64,000 bases of DNA from Alkalimarinus alittae (GTDB taxonomy: Bacteria > Pseudomonadota > Gammaproteobacteria > Pseudomonadales > Oleiphilaceae): assembly GCF_026016465.1 (NCBI RefSeq), contig NZ_CP100390.1, forward strand, positions 1,154,001 through 1,218,000, read 5' to 3'. The notes under the pieces are model-generated. The model was given only the letters and a program-made list of their open reading frames with translations. It was not told where the DNA came from and searched no databases. How positions within the stretch are numbered: the stretch's first letter is position 1; each line of letters opens with the position of its first letter. Both the position numbers and the translations under genes were made by a program. Shown here piece by piece: positions 36,810 to 45,101 of the stretch.

Positions 36810-37966
36810 TCGACCAAGGTTGGCGCACTTTCAACTCTGTTTCTACCTAATCGTTTAGCCTCATATAACGCGAGGTCTGCCTGCTTAAATAGCTCTTGCG
36901 AGCTATTTTTGTTGGTCGGATACAGCGTTGAAACCCCGAGACTGGCTGTTAAATTTACATCGCTGTCGCCATATTCTATTGATATTTTTTCGATTTGACG
37001 TCTCAGTTTATCTGCAATCAATATGGCTTGATCTTGATGAAGCGTGGGTAACAGAACGGCAAACTCTTCACCTCCAATTCGTGCCAGTGTGTCCATTGTT
37101 CGGTTGAACTCAGTTTTGAGCGTTTTGGACATTTCTTTTAAGCATTCGTCACCGATCAAGTGCCCGTAAATATCATTCACCTTTTTAAAGTTATCAAGAT
37201 CGATAACAATCAAGGATAAGGGGCCTTTTTCTCTCATTGCTCTGTTAAATTCTTCATCCATTTTTTCATTAAAATAACGTTTGTTTTTAAGCTCCGTTAA
37301 AGGATCAAGTGTGTTGAGCTCTGCCAGTTGGTTAGATTTTTCTTCGAGCTCATACTGGCTATTAAGTGCAATAAAATACTCTTTACGCTGAATGCCGGAT
37401 ATACCATAAAGACCGCCCAGCATGAGCACACACAGTGCCGAGTATGAGGATGAGAATGGGTGGTCAATGAGCAAAATCGTAATGCTAGGAGGTAGCAGCA
37501 TAGGTATAAGAAATAGAATTAGGAACCGTCTAGATGGCGCGAGTGAAGCCAACCCTCCAGCGCAGAGACCCGCTCCAGCAATAAGTGTTGACGCGATAGC
37601 GTCTTGGAATAATGGATCTAAAATCAGCTGACCGGAACAAAACCCCCAACCAAGACTAGAGACGGAGACACCTAACAGCAGTATGGTGCTATTACTGCCT
37701 GGATTGGTTTTGTGTTGAGCGCGGTAAATATAAATGCAAGAGAGTCGAATGAACGCACAAATAGCAATAATAGATGTCCACAATATTGTGGTATTAATTC
37801 GTGAGTCGGCGAAGAAAAAGTCATATTCAGGAAATATTAGCGCAGCCCAAATAGCCATATAAAAAATGACGCCAGGGTAAGACCGTGCGGCTAAATCTTG
37901 ATAAAGCTGTCTTGTTGCTTTGGGTATAAATTGTTCGTTGATATATGCTTTCATGGCCTGGCTCAT
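36770..37966 (-). CDS. Membrane diguanylate cyclase (GGEEF)
   Basis: A 398-residue protein with about six hydrophobic helices in residues 30-190, a short coiled linker and a GGDEF domain. The active motif is GGEEF at 298-302 with an RxxD feedback site at 289-292, so it should make c-di-GMP. The membrane part has no recognised ligand-binding name. The 3' end overlaps the end of the response-regulator gene by 40 nt on the opposite strand, a convergent arrangement that could cause antisense interference. Confidence 0.92.
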   Translation of the reverse strand: MSQAMKAYINEQFIPKATRQLYQDLAARSYPGVIFYMAIWAALIFPEYDFFFADSRINTTILWTSIIAICAFIRLSCIYIYRAQHKTNPGSNSTILLLGVSVSSLGWGFCSGQLILDPLFQDAIASTLIAGAGLCAGGLASLAPSRRFLILFLIPMLLPPSITILLIDHPFSSSYSALCVLMLGGLYGISGIQRKEYFIALNSQYELEEKSNQLAELNTLDPLTELKNKRYFNEKMDEEFNRAMREKGPLSLIVIDLDNFKKVNDIYGHLIGDECLKEMSKTLKTEFNRTMDTLARIGGEEFAVLLPTLHQDQAILIADKLRRQIEKISIEYGDSDVNLTASLGVSTLYPTNKNSSQELFKQADLALYEAKRLGRNRVESAPTLVDYSGAAGRSTSNC

Positions 37967-38094
37967 ACCAATAGTTGTACAACTTGTTTTTATTTTTAAA
38001 AAATATTAACACCTTTACACTTATAAATAGTGAACAGTGTCAATTCTTTATAACTATGACGGGGTGTTTAACAAAATTTATGCTTGATTATGCA

Positions 38095-38991
38095 TTAATG
38101 GCTTGAAGAGGCCATTAGAATTTTATTACGCAACCATCGATTGGCAGGGTCCTTATCGACATTAACATGCCAGTAAAGGTGAACATCAATGCCTGGTAGC
38201 TCTACAGGTAATGAATAGAGTGCAATATCCAGCACTTTACTAAACATTTTGGCCGCTGTTTCTGGCATGGTTAATAACATGTTACTGCTTTCAACCACTC
38301 GACACGCTGAGAAAAAATGCTGACATCTCAACCCGACTTGGCGTTGCACACCTAGCCGCCCTAGCTCAAAATCTTCCATGCCTGGCCCTGATACTCTTGA
38401 TGAAACCAGCACATGTTTTTGCTCAAGGTAATGGTCAAGATCAAGCGTGTTGCTGAGGGCAGGATGGTTTTTGGCCGCTACCACAACCAGTTGATCATTC
38501 TCGAGCTGGGTATGACAGATGTTATCACTCACCGGTAGCAGAATATCGATGGCAAAATCGATATCCCCAGAGGCTAGCTTGTTTTCTAACTCGCTGCGCC
38601 TAACTCGGGTGCTGGTAAGGTCTACCGAGGGCGCTTCTTTATTTATATGCTCCATTAAATATGGCAAATAGGATGCTTCTAATGAGTCATGCACGCTAAT
38701 GGCGTAGCGTTTTTGTGCTGTGGATGGGTCAAATTGTCTAGACTGCTGTAACGCGACCTGAAGTTGATGCAATGCTTCACGCACATCTGATATGACATTT
38801 TTAGCCACTGCAGTGGGGAGCATTTTATTGCTTTGGCGCACGAACAGCGGGTCATCAAAGTGGTCTCGTAATCGCGCCAGCGAGTGACTAACCGCAGGTT
38901 GTGTTAAGTTCAGTACGCTTGCTGCCCGGGTGAGGTTCCCTTCGGTATAGATCGCATCAAATACAATAAAGAGGTTAAGGTCTATTCTCAT
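38095..38991 (-). CDS. LysR-type transcriptional regulator
   Basis: A 298-residue LysR protein. The N-terminal winged helix-turn-helix is clear (NLFIVFDAIYTEGNLTRAASVLNLTQPAVSHSLARLRDHFDDPLFVR), followed by the two-lobe effector domain. It is divergent from the six-gene acyl-CoA operon that starts 212 nt away, with a LysR-like CTATTA-N7-TAATAG site between them. It is therefore the probable regulator of that operon. The effector is unknown, possibly an intermediate of the pathway. Confidence 0.93.
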   Translation of the reverse strand: MRIDLNLFIVFDAIYTEGNLTRAASVLNLTQPAVSHSLARLRDHFDDPLFVRQSNKMLPTAVAKNVISDVREALHQLQVALQQSRQFDPSTAQKRYAISVHDSLEASYLPYLMEHINKEAPSVDLTSTRVRRSELENKLASGDIDFAIDILLPVSDNICHTQLENDQLVVVAAKNHPALSNTLDLDHYLEQKHVLVSSRVSGPGMEDFELGRLGVQRQVGLRCQHFFSACRVVESSNMLLTMPETAAKMFSKVLDIALYSLPVELPGIDVHLYWHVNVDKDPANRWLRNKILMASSSH

Positions 38992-39063
38992 GTTATAGCT
39001 CGGTTCTAGTCGCCGTATAGACAGTATGTGTGTGGCTGATACGAATAGGTTAGCGATACTTAA

Positions 39064-39082
39064 CTATTAATTCAACTAATAG
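39064..39082. promoter_or_regulatory. Candidate LysR-type operator
   Basis: CTATTA-N7-TAATAG is a perfect 6-bp inverted repeat that fits the T-N11-A rule. It lies in the 212-nt spacer between the LysR gene and the acyl-CoA dehydrogenase operon, 73 nt upstream of the LysR ATG and 122 nt upstream of the dehydrogenase ATG. Confidence 0.55.
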
Positions 39083-39203
39083 ATAATCATTATAACTATT
39101 CATTTGTCTAATTAATTTTCTCAGACTAGGATTAGATTATTACGTGAACAATAGTATTCACGCGTTAGCCTATTAATATTAGATTAAGCCTTTGGAGGCC
39201 TTT

Positions 39204-40424
39204 ATGGATTTCAGCTTGTCAGAACGTTCGCAGGATTATTTAAAACGCGTTAAAGCGTTTATGGAAAAAGAGATACTGCCTATTGAGGATGAGTATTTTC
39301 GAGAGCTGAAATCGCTTGAAAATCCGTGGGTGGTATTGCCGATTATTAAAACCTTAAAAGAAAAGGCAAAGGCAGAAGGGCTCTGGAATATGTTTTTGCC
39401 TGTGGAGGGGTATGGCCCTGCATTAACCAATGCTGAATATGCCCCAATTGCAGAACAAACTGGACGCAGTTTTATTGCGCCTGAAATTTTCAACTGTAAT
39501 GCGCCTGACACCGGCAATATGGAAGTGTTGGTTCACTATGGTTCGGAACAGCAAAAAGAACAATGGCTAACCCCGTTACTGGAAGGAAAGATCCGATCTG
39601 CATTTTGTATGACAGAGCCAGATGTTGCGTCTTCAGATGCCACTAATATGGCTGCGACAGCGATGGTAGAAGGGGACGAGGTGGTTCTGAATGGCACCAA
39701 GTGGTGGAGTACCGGTATAGGTCATCCTGATTGCCAGGTGTTGATCTTTATGGGGGTAACAAACCCTGACGCACATCGTCATCAGCGGCACTCAATGGTG
39801 TTGGTACCCATGAATACGCCAGGTGTAAAAGTCGAGCGAATGCTGCCTGTTTTTGGTGATTTAGATGAGCCTTATGGACATGGTGAAGTGAGCTTTACCA
39901 ATGTTAGATTGCCTAAGAGTGCCATTATCGCAGGCCCTGGGCGAGGGTTTGAAGTCGCTCAAGGGCGTTTAGGCCCAGGCCGTATCCACCACTGTATGCG
40001 TGCGATTGGTGCATCAGAACGTGCGTTGGAGTTACTTATTAAACGCGCGGTAAGCCGAGAAGCATTTGGTCAACCTTTAGCTAAGTTAGGGGGTAACCGA
40101 GATATTATTGCCAATGCCAGAATGTCGATTGAGCAGGCTCGACTGTTAACGCTTAAAGCCGCATGGACGCTCGATACTAAAGGCATCATGGGGGCAATAA
40201 GCGATGTCTCACAAATTAAAGTGGTTGCGCCTAATGTATTGCAGACCATTGTTGATCAAGCTATTCAAATTCATGGCGGCGCAGGCATGAGTGAAGACTT
40301 TCCATTGACTCAATTGTTCGCCTATGCGCGATGCTTGCGGTTAGCAGACGGACCAGACGAAGTGCACCGTCTATTGGTTTCAAAGTTTGAATTGGCGAAA
40401 TATAAGCATTTGATGAAAAAGTAA
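39204..40424 (+). CDS. Acyl-CoA dehydrogenase (ACAD10/11-like)
   Basis: A 406-residue flavoenzyme starting at the ATG at 39204, 5 nt after GGAGG; the in-frame TTG at 39192 overlaps that ribosome binding site and is rejected. FAD/substrate segments include CMTEPDVASSDATN, NGTKWWSTG and HGGAGMSEDFPL, and RLADGPDEVHR near the C terminus is typical of the ACAD10/11 group. The operon also encodes an APH-type kinase, as in the LvaA-LvaC system that converts 4-hydroxyacyl-CoA, so this enzyme may act on phosphorylated hydroxyacyl-CoA (inference). Confidence 0.92.
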   Translation: MDFSLSERSQDYLKRVKAFMEKEILPIEDEYFRELKSLENPWVVLPIIKTLKEKAKAEGLWNMFLPVEGYGPALTNAEYAPIAEQTGRSFIAPEIFNCNAPDTGNMEVLVHYGSEQQKEQWLTPLLEGKIRSAFCMTEPDVASSDATNMAATAMVEGDEVVLNGTKWWSTGIGHPDCQVLIFMGVTNPDAHRHQRHSMVLVPMNTPGVKVERMLPVFGDLDEPYGHGEVSFTNVRLPKSAIIAGPGRGFEVAQGRLGPGRIHHCMRAIGASERALELLIKRAVSREAFGQPLAKLGGNRDIIANARMSIEQARLLTLKAAWTLDTKGIMGAISDVSQIKVVAPNVLQTIVDQAIQIHGGAGMSEDFPLTQLFAYARCLRLADGPDEVHRLLVSKFELAKYKHLMKK

Positions 40425-40442
40425 TCTGAGAGCAATCGAATA

Positions 40443-41249
40443 ATGAATGATAAACGAATATTTATAACCGGCGGTGCAAGTGGCCTCGGAAAAGCCATCG
40501 CGATGCGTTTTGCCCGAGAAGGGTTTAAGGTCTGTATAGGCGACGTGAATGATGAGCGTGGCCATGAAGCAGAAACTGAACTGAAAGCTATCGCACCAGA
40601 TGCACTCTACTTATTTTGTGATGTGACCAAAGTAAAGCATCTTGAAAGTGTACGTACTGAACTAGAAGATCGTTGGGGCGGTGTCGATATAGTCGTCAAT
40701 AATGCGGGTGTAGCCGGTACAGCAGGGGCTATTGAAGATGTTAGCCTTGCCGATTGGCAATGGGTGATTGATGTTAATTTGATGGGCGTGGTAAGAGGGT
40801 GTAAGACCTTCACGCCGCTATTTAAGCAGCAAGGGAGCGGTCACTTTGTCAATATCGCCTCAGCGGCAGGCTTGTTGAGTGCACCGATGATGAGCAACTA
40901 CAATGCAACAAAAGCCGGTGTTGTCTCGTTGTCTGAAACGCTACTGGCAGAGCTTTGCACTCACAATATTACCACCAGTGTTGTTTGTCCCGCGTTTTTT
41001 CAAACTAACTTAACGGAATCGATGCGGTCTCATATTGGGGGCGTCCACTCAAAAGTTAATAAGTTAATGAGCCGCTCAAAGATTACCGCTGAAGATGTTG
41101 CAGACAGTATTTTTCAGGCTTATATGAAAGAAGAATTCTGGGTGGTAACGCACCCGTTTGAGCGTCGAATGTGGTATGTAAAACGTCTCTCAGCTAAAGG
41201 GTTTAATATGCTCATGCAGCATCAAGCCAAGAAATTATTTCGTAACTAA
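40443..41249 (+). CDS. Short-chain dehydrogenase/reductase
   Basis: A 268-residue SDR with GGASGLG (10-16), NNAG (87-90), Ser140 and YNATK (Y153, K157). It starts 18 nt after the acyl-CoA dehydrogenase gene and is followed by the APH-type kinase. The C-terminal 40 residues are basic and extended beyond the core fold (KRLSAKGFNMLMQHQAKKLFRN). It probably oxidises or reduces a hydroxyacyl intermediate of the same pathway; NAD versus NADP use cannot be stated. Confidence 0.9.
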   Translation: MNDKRIFITGGASGLGKAIAMRFAREGFKVCIGDVNDERGHEAETELKAIAPDALYLFCDVTKVKHLESVRTELEDRWGGVDIVVNNAGVAGTAGAIEDVSLADWQWVIDVNLMGVVRGCKTFTPLFKQQGSGHFVNIASAAGLLSAPMMSNYNATKAGVVSLSETLLAELCTHNITTSVVCPAFFQTNLTESMRSHIGGVHSKVNKLMSRSKITAEDVADSIFQAYMKEEFWVVTHPFERRMWYVKRLSAKGFNMLMQHQAKKLFRN

Positions 41250-41288
41250 ACAAGAACAAATCACACCAGCAAGTTGATAGGGGGCGTA

Positions 41289-42353
41289 ATGTCAGTATTA
41301 GATGAAGCATCTGAAGTAAGGGAAGGAGAATCTCTTGATCTGGATAAAGTTGATCAATATCTCAAACAGGTACTACCAGACCTAGAAGGACCGCTGACGG
41401 TTAAACAGTTTGCCGGTGGAGCGTCTAACCTCACTTATTTATTACAGTATCATAATCGTGATTTGATCTTGCGCAGACCTCCGTTTGGTCATATAGCGAA
41501 ATCAGCTCATGACATGATTCGTGAATCTAATATTATGCAATCGTTACGTCCGGTCTACCCCTATGTACCGGGTGTGTTAGCGCAGTGCGATGATCACTCT
41601 GTGATGGGATGTGACTTCTACGTTATGGAGCGCTTTGTGGGCATTATTCCACGTAAAGAGATGCCTAAAGAAGTCGCTCTAAACGAAGACGATACCCGTC
41701 GACTATGCCTTAATGTCATTGATAAGTTGGTTGAACTTCATCAGGTTGATTACAAGAAGGCAGGCCTTGACAGCATTGGTAAAGGTGGCGGTTATGTGAA
41801 GCGTCAAATTGAAGGCTGGAGTGACCGTTATACTAAAGCCATCACAGATGATGCCACCTCGTTTGAGACTGTAATGGCATGGCTCAAAGAAAATATGCCA
41901 GACGATGTGGGTACTTGCATTATTCATAATGACTATCGTTTTGATAATGTCGTTTTAAACCCCGATAACCCATTCGATATTATCGGTGTGCTCGATTGGG
42001 AAATGGCAACCCTGGGTGACCCGTTGATGGACTTGGGTAACACCCTTGCATATTGGGTAGAAGCTGATGATGACCCGCAGTTTCAGTTTATGCGACGTCA
42101 ACCGACTCATCTAAAGGGAATGCTCACACGGAAAGAAGTGATTGAGTATTACGTGAAAAAATCAGGGTTAGCACTTGCCTCATTTGATTTTTATGAAATA
42201 TATGGCCTGTTCCGATTAGCGGCGATTATTCAGCAAATATATAACCGTTACTATCATGGGCATACTAAAGATAAGCGGTTTGCGGGTTTTGTTCATGCTG
42301 CACAGTATTTAGAGCAGCGTTGCTTGAAACTGATAGAGAAAAGTGAACTCTAA
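41289..42353 (+). CDS. APH/ChoK-fold phosphotransferase (ACAD10/LvaA-like)
   Basis: A 354-residue kinase-fold protein. The ATP-binding start is FAGGASNLTYLLQY, the catalytic loop is IIHNDYRFDNVVLN (HxDxxxxN) and the metal motif is VLDWEMATLGDP. The ATG at 41289 is preferred to the TTG at 41274 because GGGGGC lies just upstream of it. Relatives (LvaA, ACAD10/11 N-terminal domain) phosphorylate the hydroxyl of 4-hydroxyacyl-CoA. Next to an ACAD10/11-like dehydrogenase, this is the strongest clue to the operon's substrate. It overlaps the next gene by 1 nt. Confidence 0.88.
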   Translation: MSVLDEASEVREGESLDLDKVDQYLKQVLPDLEGPLTVKQFAGGASNLTYLLQYHNRDLILRRPPFGHIAKSAHDMIRESNIMQSLRPVYPYVPGVLAQCDDHSVMGCDFYVMERFVGIIPRKEMPKEVALNEDDTRRLCLNVIDKLVELHQVDYKKAGLDSIGKGGGYVKRQIEGWSDRYTKAITDDATSFETVMAWLKENMPDDVGTCIIHNDYRFDNVVLNPDNPFDIIGVLDWEMATLGDPLMDLGNTLAYWVEADDDPQFQFMRRQPTHLKGMLTRKEVIEYYVKKSGLALASFDFYEIYGLFRLAAIIQQIYNRYYHGHTKDKRFAGFVHAAQYLEQRCLKLIEKSEL

Positions 42354-43045
42354 TGGGTGCGATTTATTTGGTGAGGCATGGGCAAGCGTCGTTTGGCAAA
42401 GCTGATTACGACAAACTGTCTGAAAAAGGTTGTGAGCAATCAGAAATATTAGGGCAAGCGTTTAGCAAAACGGCGAACCCTGATCGTTTTTATTCAGGCA
42501 ATTTACTACGACATGAGCAGACGGCGAATTATTTTATGTCGGGGTTTGGTGGTAGCCATTTAGCCACGGTTACTCACTCGGGCTTTAACGAGTTTAATCA
42601 TGTTGAAATACTCGTTAAGTATCGGCCTGAGTGGAAAGATTTCAATACCATGGCGACAGATATTGCAAAAGCACCGATACCCCAAAAAGCATTTCAACAG
42701 GCGTTCTCAGATGCGGTGATTCGTTGGGTTTCGGGTAATCATGATACTGACTATGAAGAAACATGGCGGCAGTTTCAAAACCGGTGCAATAATGCGTTAA
42801 AAACGATTATTGAACAGTCGCCTGAGGCAAAAAATATTGTGATATTTACCTCGGGCGGGCCGATTTCAGTGATCTTGCAGCAGATTCTTAAGCTTGGAGA
42901 CCGAGAGACATTATCGGTTAACGAAATGCTGGTGAATACAGGGGTAACCAAGTTACTGTTTTCAGGTGACCGAATCAGTATGTCGTATTTGAATAATCAT
43001 AGTCACCTCGAAATGGCGGGTAGTGATTGGGTGACTTACCGTTAG
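42353..43045 (+). CDS. Histidine phosphatase family protein
   Basis: A 230-residue phosphoglycerate-mutase-like phosphatase with the RHG motif LVRHGQASFG (catalytic His9) and LRHEQTA. It starts within the stop of the kinase gene (TAATG), so the two are co-translated. Its closeness to a phosphotransferase suggests either removal of a phosphorylated dead-end product or a regulatory role. Substrate unknown. Confidence 0.88.
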   Translation: MGAIYLVRHGQASFGKADYDKLSEKGCEQSEILGQAFSKTANPDRFYSGNLLRHEQTANYFMSGFGGSHLATVTHSGFNEFNHVEILVKYRPEWKDFNTMATDIAKAPIPQKAFQQAFSDAVIRWVSGNHDTDYEETWRQFQNRCNNALKTIIEQSPEAKNIVIFTSGGPISVILQQILKLGDRETLSVNEMLVNTGVTKLLFSGDRISMSYLNNHSHLEMAGSDWVTYR

Positions 43046-43061
43046 ATTGTTGGCATAAAAT

Positions 43062-43086
43062 GGATCTCCGCATTTGCGTGGATGAT
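43062..43086. repeat. Degenerate REP-like palindrome
   Basis: GGATCTCCGCATTTGCGTGG followed by ATGAT resembles the core of the TGTCATYCC repeats at 11899 and 14069. It sits in the 125-nt spacer inside the acyl-CoA operon. Confidence 0.4.
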
Positions 43087-43170
43087 AAAGAACGCATCGT
43101 TATGGTTATAAAATATCAATGTTTCTAGTTGAGACTAATGAACCAATAAAGATAAGAAAGAGAGGATAGG

Positions 43171-43935
43171 ATGAGTAATTTATTTGATTTGACAGGTAAA
43201 GTGGCATTAGTCACTGGCGCAAGTCGTGGTATTGGCGAAAGTATTGCTAAGCAGTTGGCCGAGAATGGTGCTCACGTTATTATCTCGAGCCGCAAGGTAG
43301 AAGGTTGTCAGCAGGTGGCTGATGACATTAAAAAGGCTGGCGGAAGTGCTGAAGCGATCGCTTGTCATATTGGCGATATGGAGCAGGTTGAGTCTATTTT
43401 TAAACAAATTGAAGAAAAACACGGTAAGTTGGATATTCTGGTCAATAATGCAGCCGCCAACCCTTACTTTGGTCATGTGTTAGACACAGACTTGAGTGCG
43501 TTTCAAAAAACAGTTGACGTGAATATTAGAGGCTACTTCTTCATGTCGACTTATGGCGCGAAACTGATGAAAAAGAGTGGCGGTGGGGCTATTGTAAATG
43601 TCGCCTCTGTTAACGGCGTTATTCCAGGGCCCTTTCAAGGCATTTATTCAATCACTAAAGCGGCGGTTATCTCAATGACCAAAACATTCGCTAAAGAGTG
43701 TGCTGCATTGAATATTAGAGTGAATGCCATTCTACCTGGTGCGACAGATACTAAATTTGCTTCCACTATTGTCAATAATCCTGCGATCTTGAAGAAAGCG
43801 ATGGAGCATGTACCCATGAACCGAGTTGCTAGCCCAGATGAAATGGCAGGCGCGGCGCTGTATTTGGCTTCAGATGCGGCGAGCTACACTACAGGTACCT
43901 GCTTGAATGTTGATGGTGGTTACTTGTTAGGTTAA
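43171..43935 (+). CDS. Short-chain dehydrogenase/reductase (FabG/DHRS4-like)
   Basis: A 254-residue classical SDR with TGASRGIG (15-22), NNAA (92-95), Ser146 and YSITK (Y159, K163). AAANPYF after the third strand and the glycine-rich C-terminal TTGTCLNVDGGYLLG are typical of the DHRS4-like subgroup found beside acyl-CoA dehydrogenase/kinase pairs. Separated from the histidine phosphatase by 125 nt, it may have an extra promoter there. Likely a 3-hydroxyacyl or ketone dehydrogenase of the same pathway. Confidence 0.92.
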   Translation: MSNLFDLTGKVALVTGASRGIGESIAKQLAENGAHVIISSRKVEGCQQVADDIKKAGGSAEAIACHIGDMEQVESIFKQIEEKHGKLDILVNNAAANPYFGHVLDTDLSAFQKTVDVNIRGYFFMSTYGAKLMKKSGGGAIVNVASVNGVIPGPFQGIYSITKAAVISMTKTFAKECAALNIRVNAILPGATDTKFASTIVNNPAILKKAMEHVPMNRVASPDEMAGAALYLASDAASYTTGTCLNVDGGYLLG

Positions 43936-43994
43936 TCGGTTAGTCAGCGTAGTTTAAGCTTGGTAGTACGAAACAACGAAATAAGGGTGTAAAA

Positions 43995-45053
43995 ATGAGT
44001 CAATCTTGGTTAATTTATGGGGCCTATGGTTACAGTGCGCAGTTAATCGCGCAAGAGGCAAAGCAAAGAGGGTTAACGCCCATTTTGGCAGGCAGAAATG
44101 AAGCTAAGGTTAAAGCCGTTGCGACGCGTTTAAATTTCGACTATCGAGTGTTTGACCTTGATAACCCTCAAACCGTTGCTGAGCAGTTGGCTGATGTTGC
44201 TATGGTTATTCACTGCGCTGGCCCGTTTGCTCATACCAGTAAACAGATGATTGAAGCCTGTATTCTGTCTTCGACTCACTATTTTGATATAACGGGCGAA
44301 ATCGAAGTATTTGAGTATGCACATAGTGATGTGGTTAATGGGCGCGCAAAAGCCGCCGGGATTGTGGTTTGTCCAGGTATTGGTTTTGATGTGATACCCA
44401 CAGACTGTGTTGCTCGGGTACTCTCTGAAGCGATGCCTGATGCAACGCACTTAACGTTAGGTTTCTCTGGTGGTTCGGCATTAAGCCCTGGTACGGCAAA
44501 AAGCTCAGTAGAAGGTTTAGCGAATGGCAATAAAGTGCGTATTGATGGTGACATCGTCTCGTCGGGTGTTAACACCCGAACGATTGATTTTGGTAAAGGC
44601 CCCCGAAAAGCGATGAACATTGCGTGGGGGGATGTAAGTACTGCTTTTTACTCGACGGGTATCCCAAATATCGAAGTCTATATACCTGCCTCTAAAAAGA
44701 CTATTCGCATGGTTAAGGTTGCCGCGCTATTGAGACCTGCATTGAGATTAAGCTTTATTCAGGATTTCTTGAAAAAGCAGATAGATAAAAAAATAGCCGG
44801 TCCTGATGAGTCTATTAGGCGTAAATATCGCTCTTCAGTTTGGGGAGAAGTCCGTAATCGTTCAGGTCAGGTTAAAACAGCCTACCTTGAAACACCGAAC
44901 GGATACGATGTGACGGTACTGGGGCCGCTCGCTATAGTTGACCACTTTATAAATGGAAAAAACGATAAAGTAGGGAGTTTGACACCGTCGTTAATGATGG
45001 GAAGTCATTTTGTTTCGACCTTGCCCGACACGACGGAGATTCGTCTGCAGTAG
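43995..45053 (+). CDS. Saccharopine dehydrogenase-like / trans-acting enoyl-reductase-like protein
   Basis: A 352-residue Rossmann-fold protein of the saccharopine dehydrogenase NADP-binding superfamily: LIYGAYGYSAQLIAQEA (glycine-rich loop, residues ~6-22), LAGRNEAKV, CAGPFAHTSKQMIEAC and YFDITGE. These features match the trans-acting enoyl reductase subgroup rather than lysine biosynthesis enzymes. It is the last gene of the operon, 59 nt after the SDR. Its substrate is unknown. Confidence 0.85.
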   Translation: MSQSWLIYGAYGYSAQLIAQEAKQRGLTPILAGRNEAKVKAVATRLNFDYRVFDLDNPQTVAEQLADVAMVIHCAGPFAHTSKQMIEACILSSTHYFDITGEIEVFEYAHSDVVNGRAKAAGIVVCPGIGFDVIPTDCVARVLSEAMPDATHLTLGFSGGSALSPGTAKSSVEGLANGNKVRIDGDIVSSGVNTRTIDFGKGPRKAMNIAWGDVSTAFYSTGIPNIEVYIPASKKTIRMVKVAALLRPALRLSFIQDFLKKQIDKKIAGPDESIRRKYRSSVWGEVRNRSGQVKTAYLETPNGYDVTVLGPLAIVDHFINGKNDKVGSLTPSLMMGSHFVSTLPDTTEIRLQ

Positions 45054-45101
45054 AAACGAGCACCGTTGAAACGAGTAAAGTAGAAATAAGCGTTGATTGT
45101 T

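Noticed and set aside
39192-39203. TTG start for the acyl-CoA dehydrogenase
   Set aside because: It overlaps the GGAGG ribosome binding site of the ATG at 39204.
41274-41288. TTG start for the APH-type kinase
   Set aside because: The ATG at 41289 has a purine-rich site just upstream and matches the family's start.
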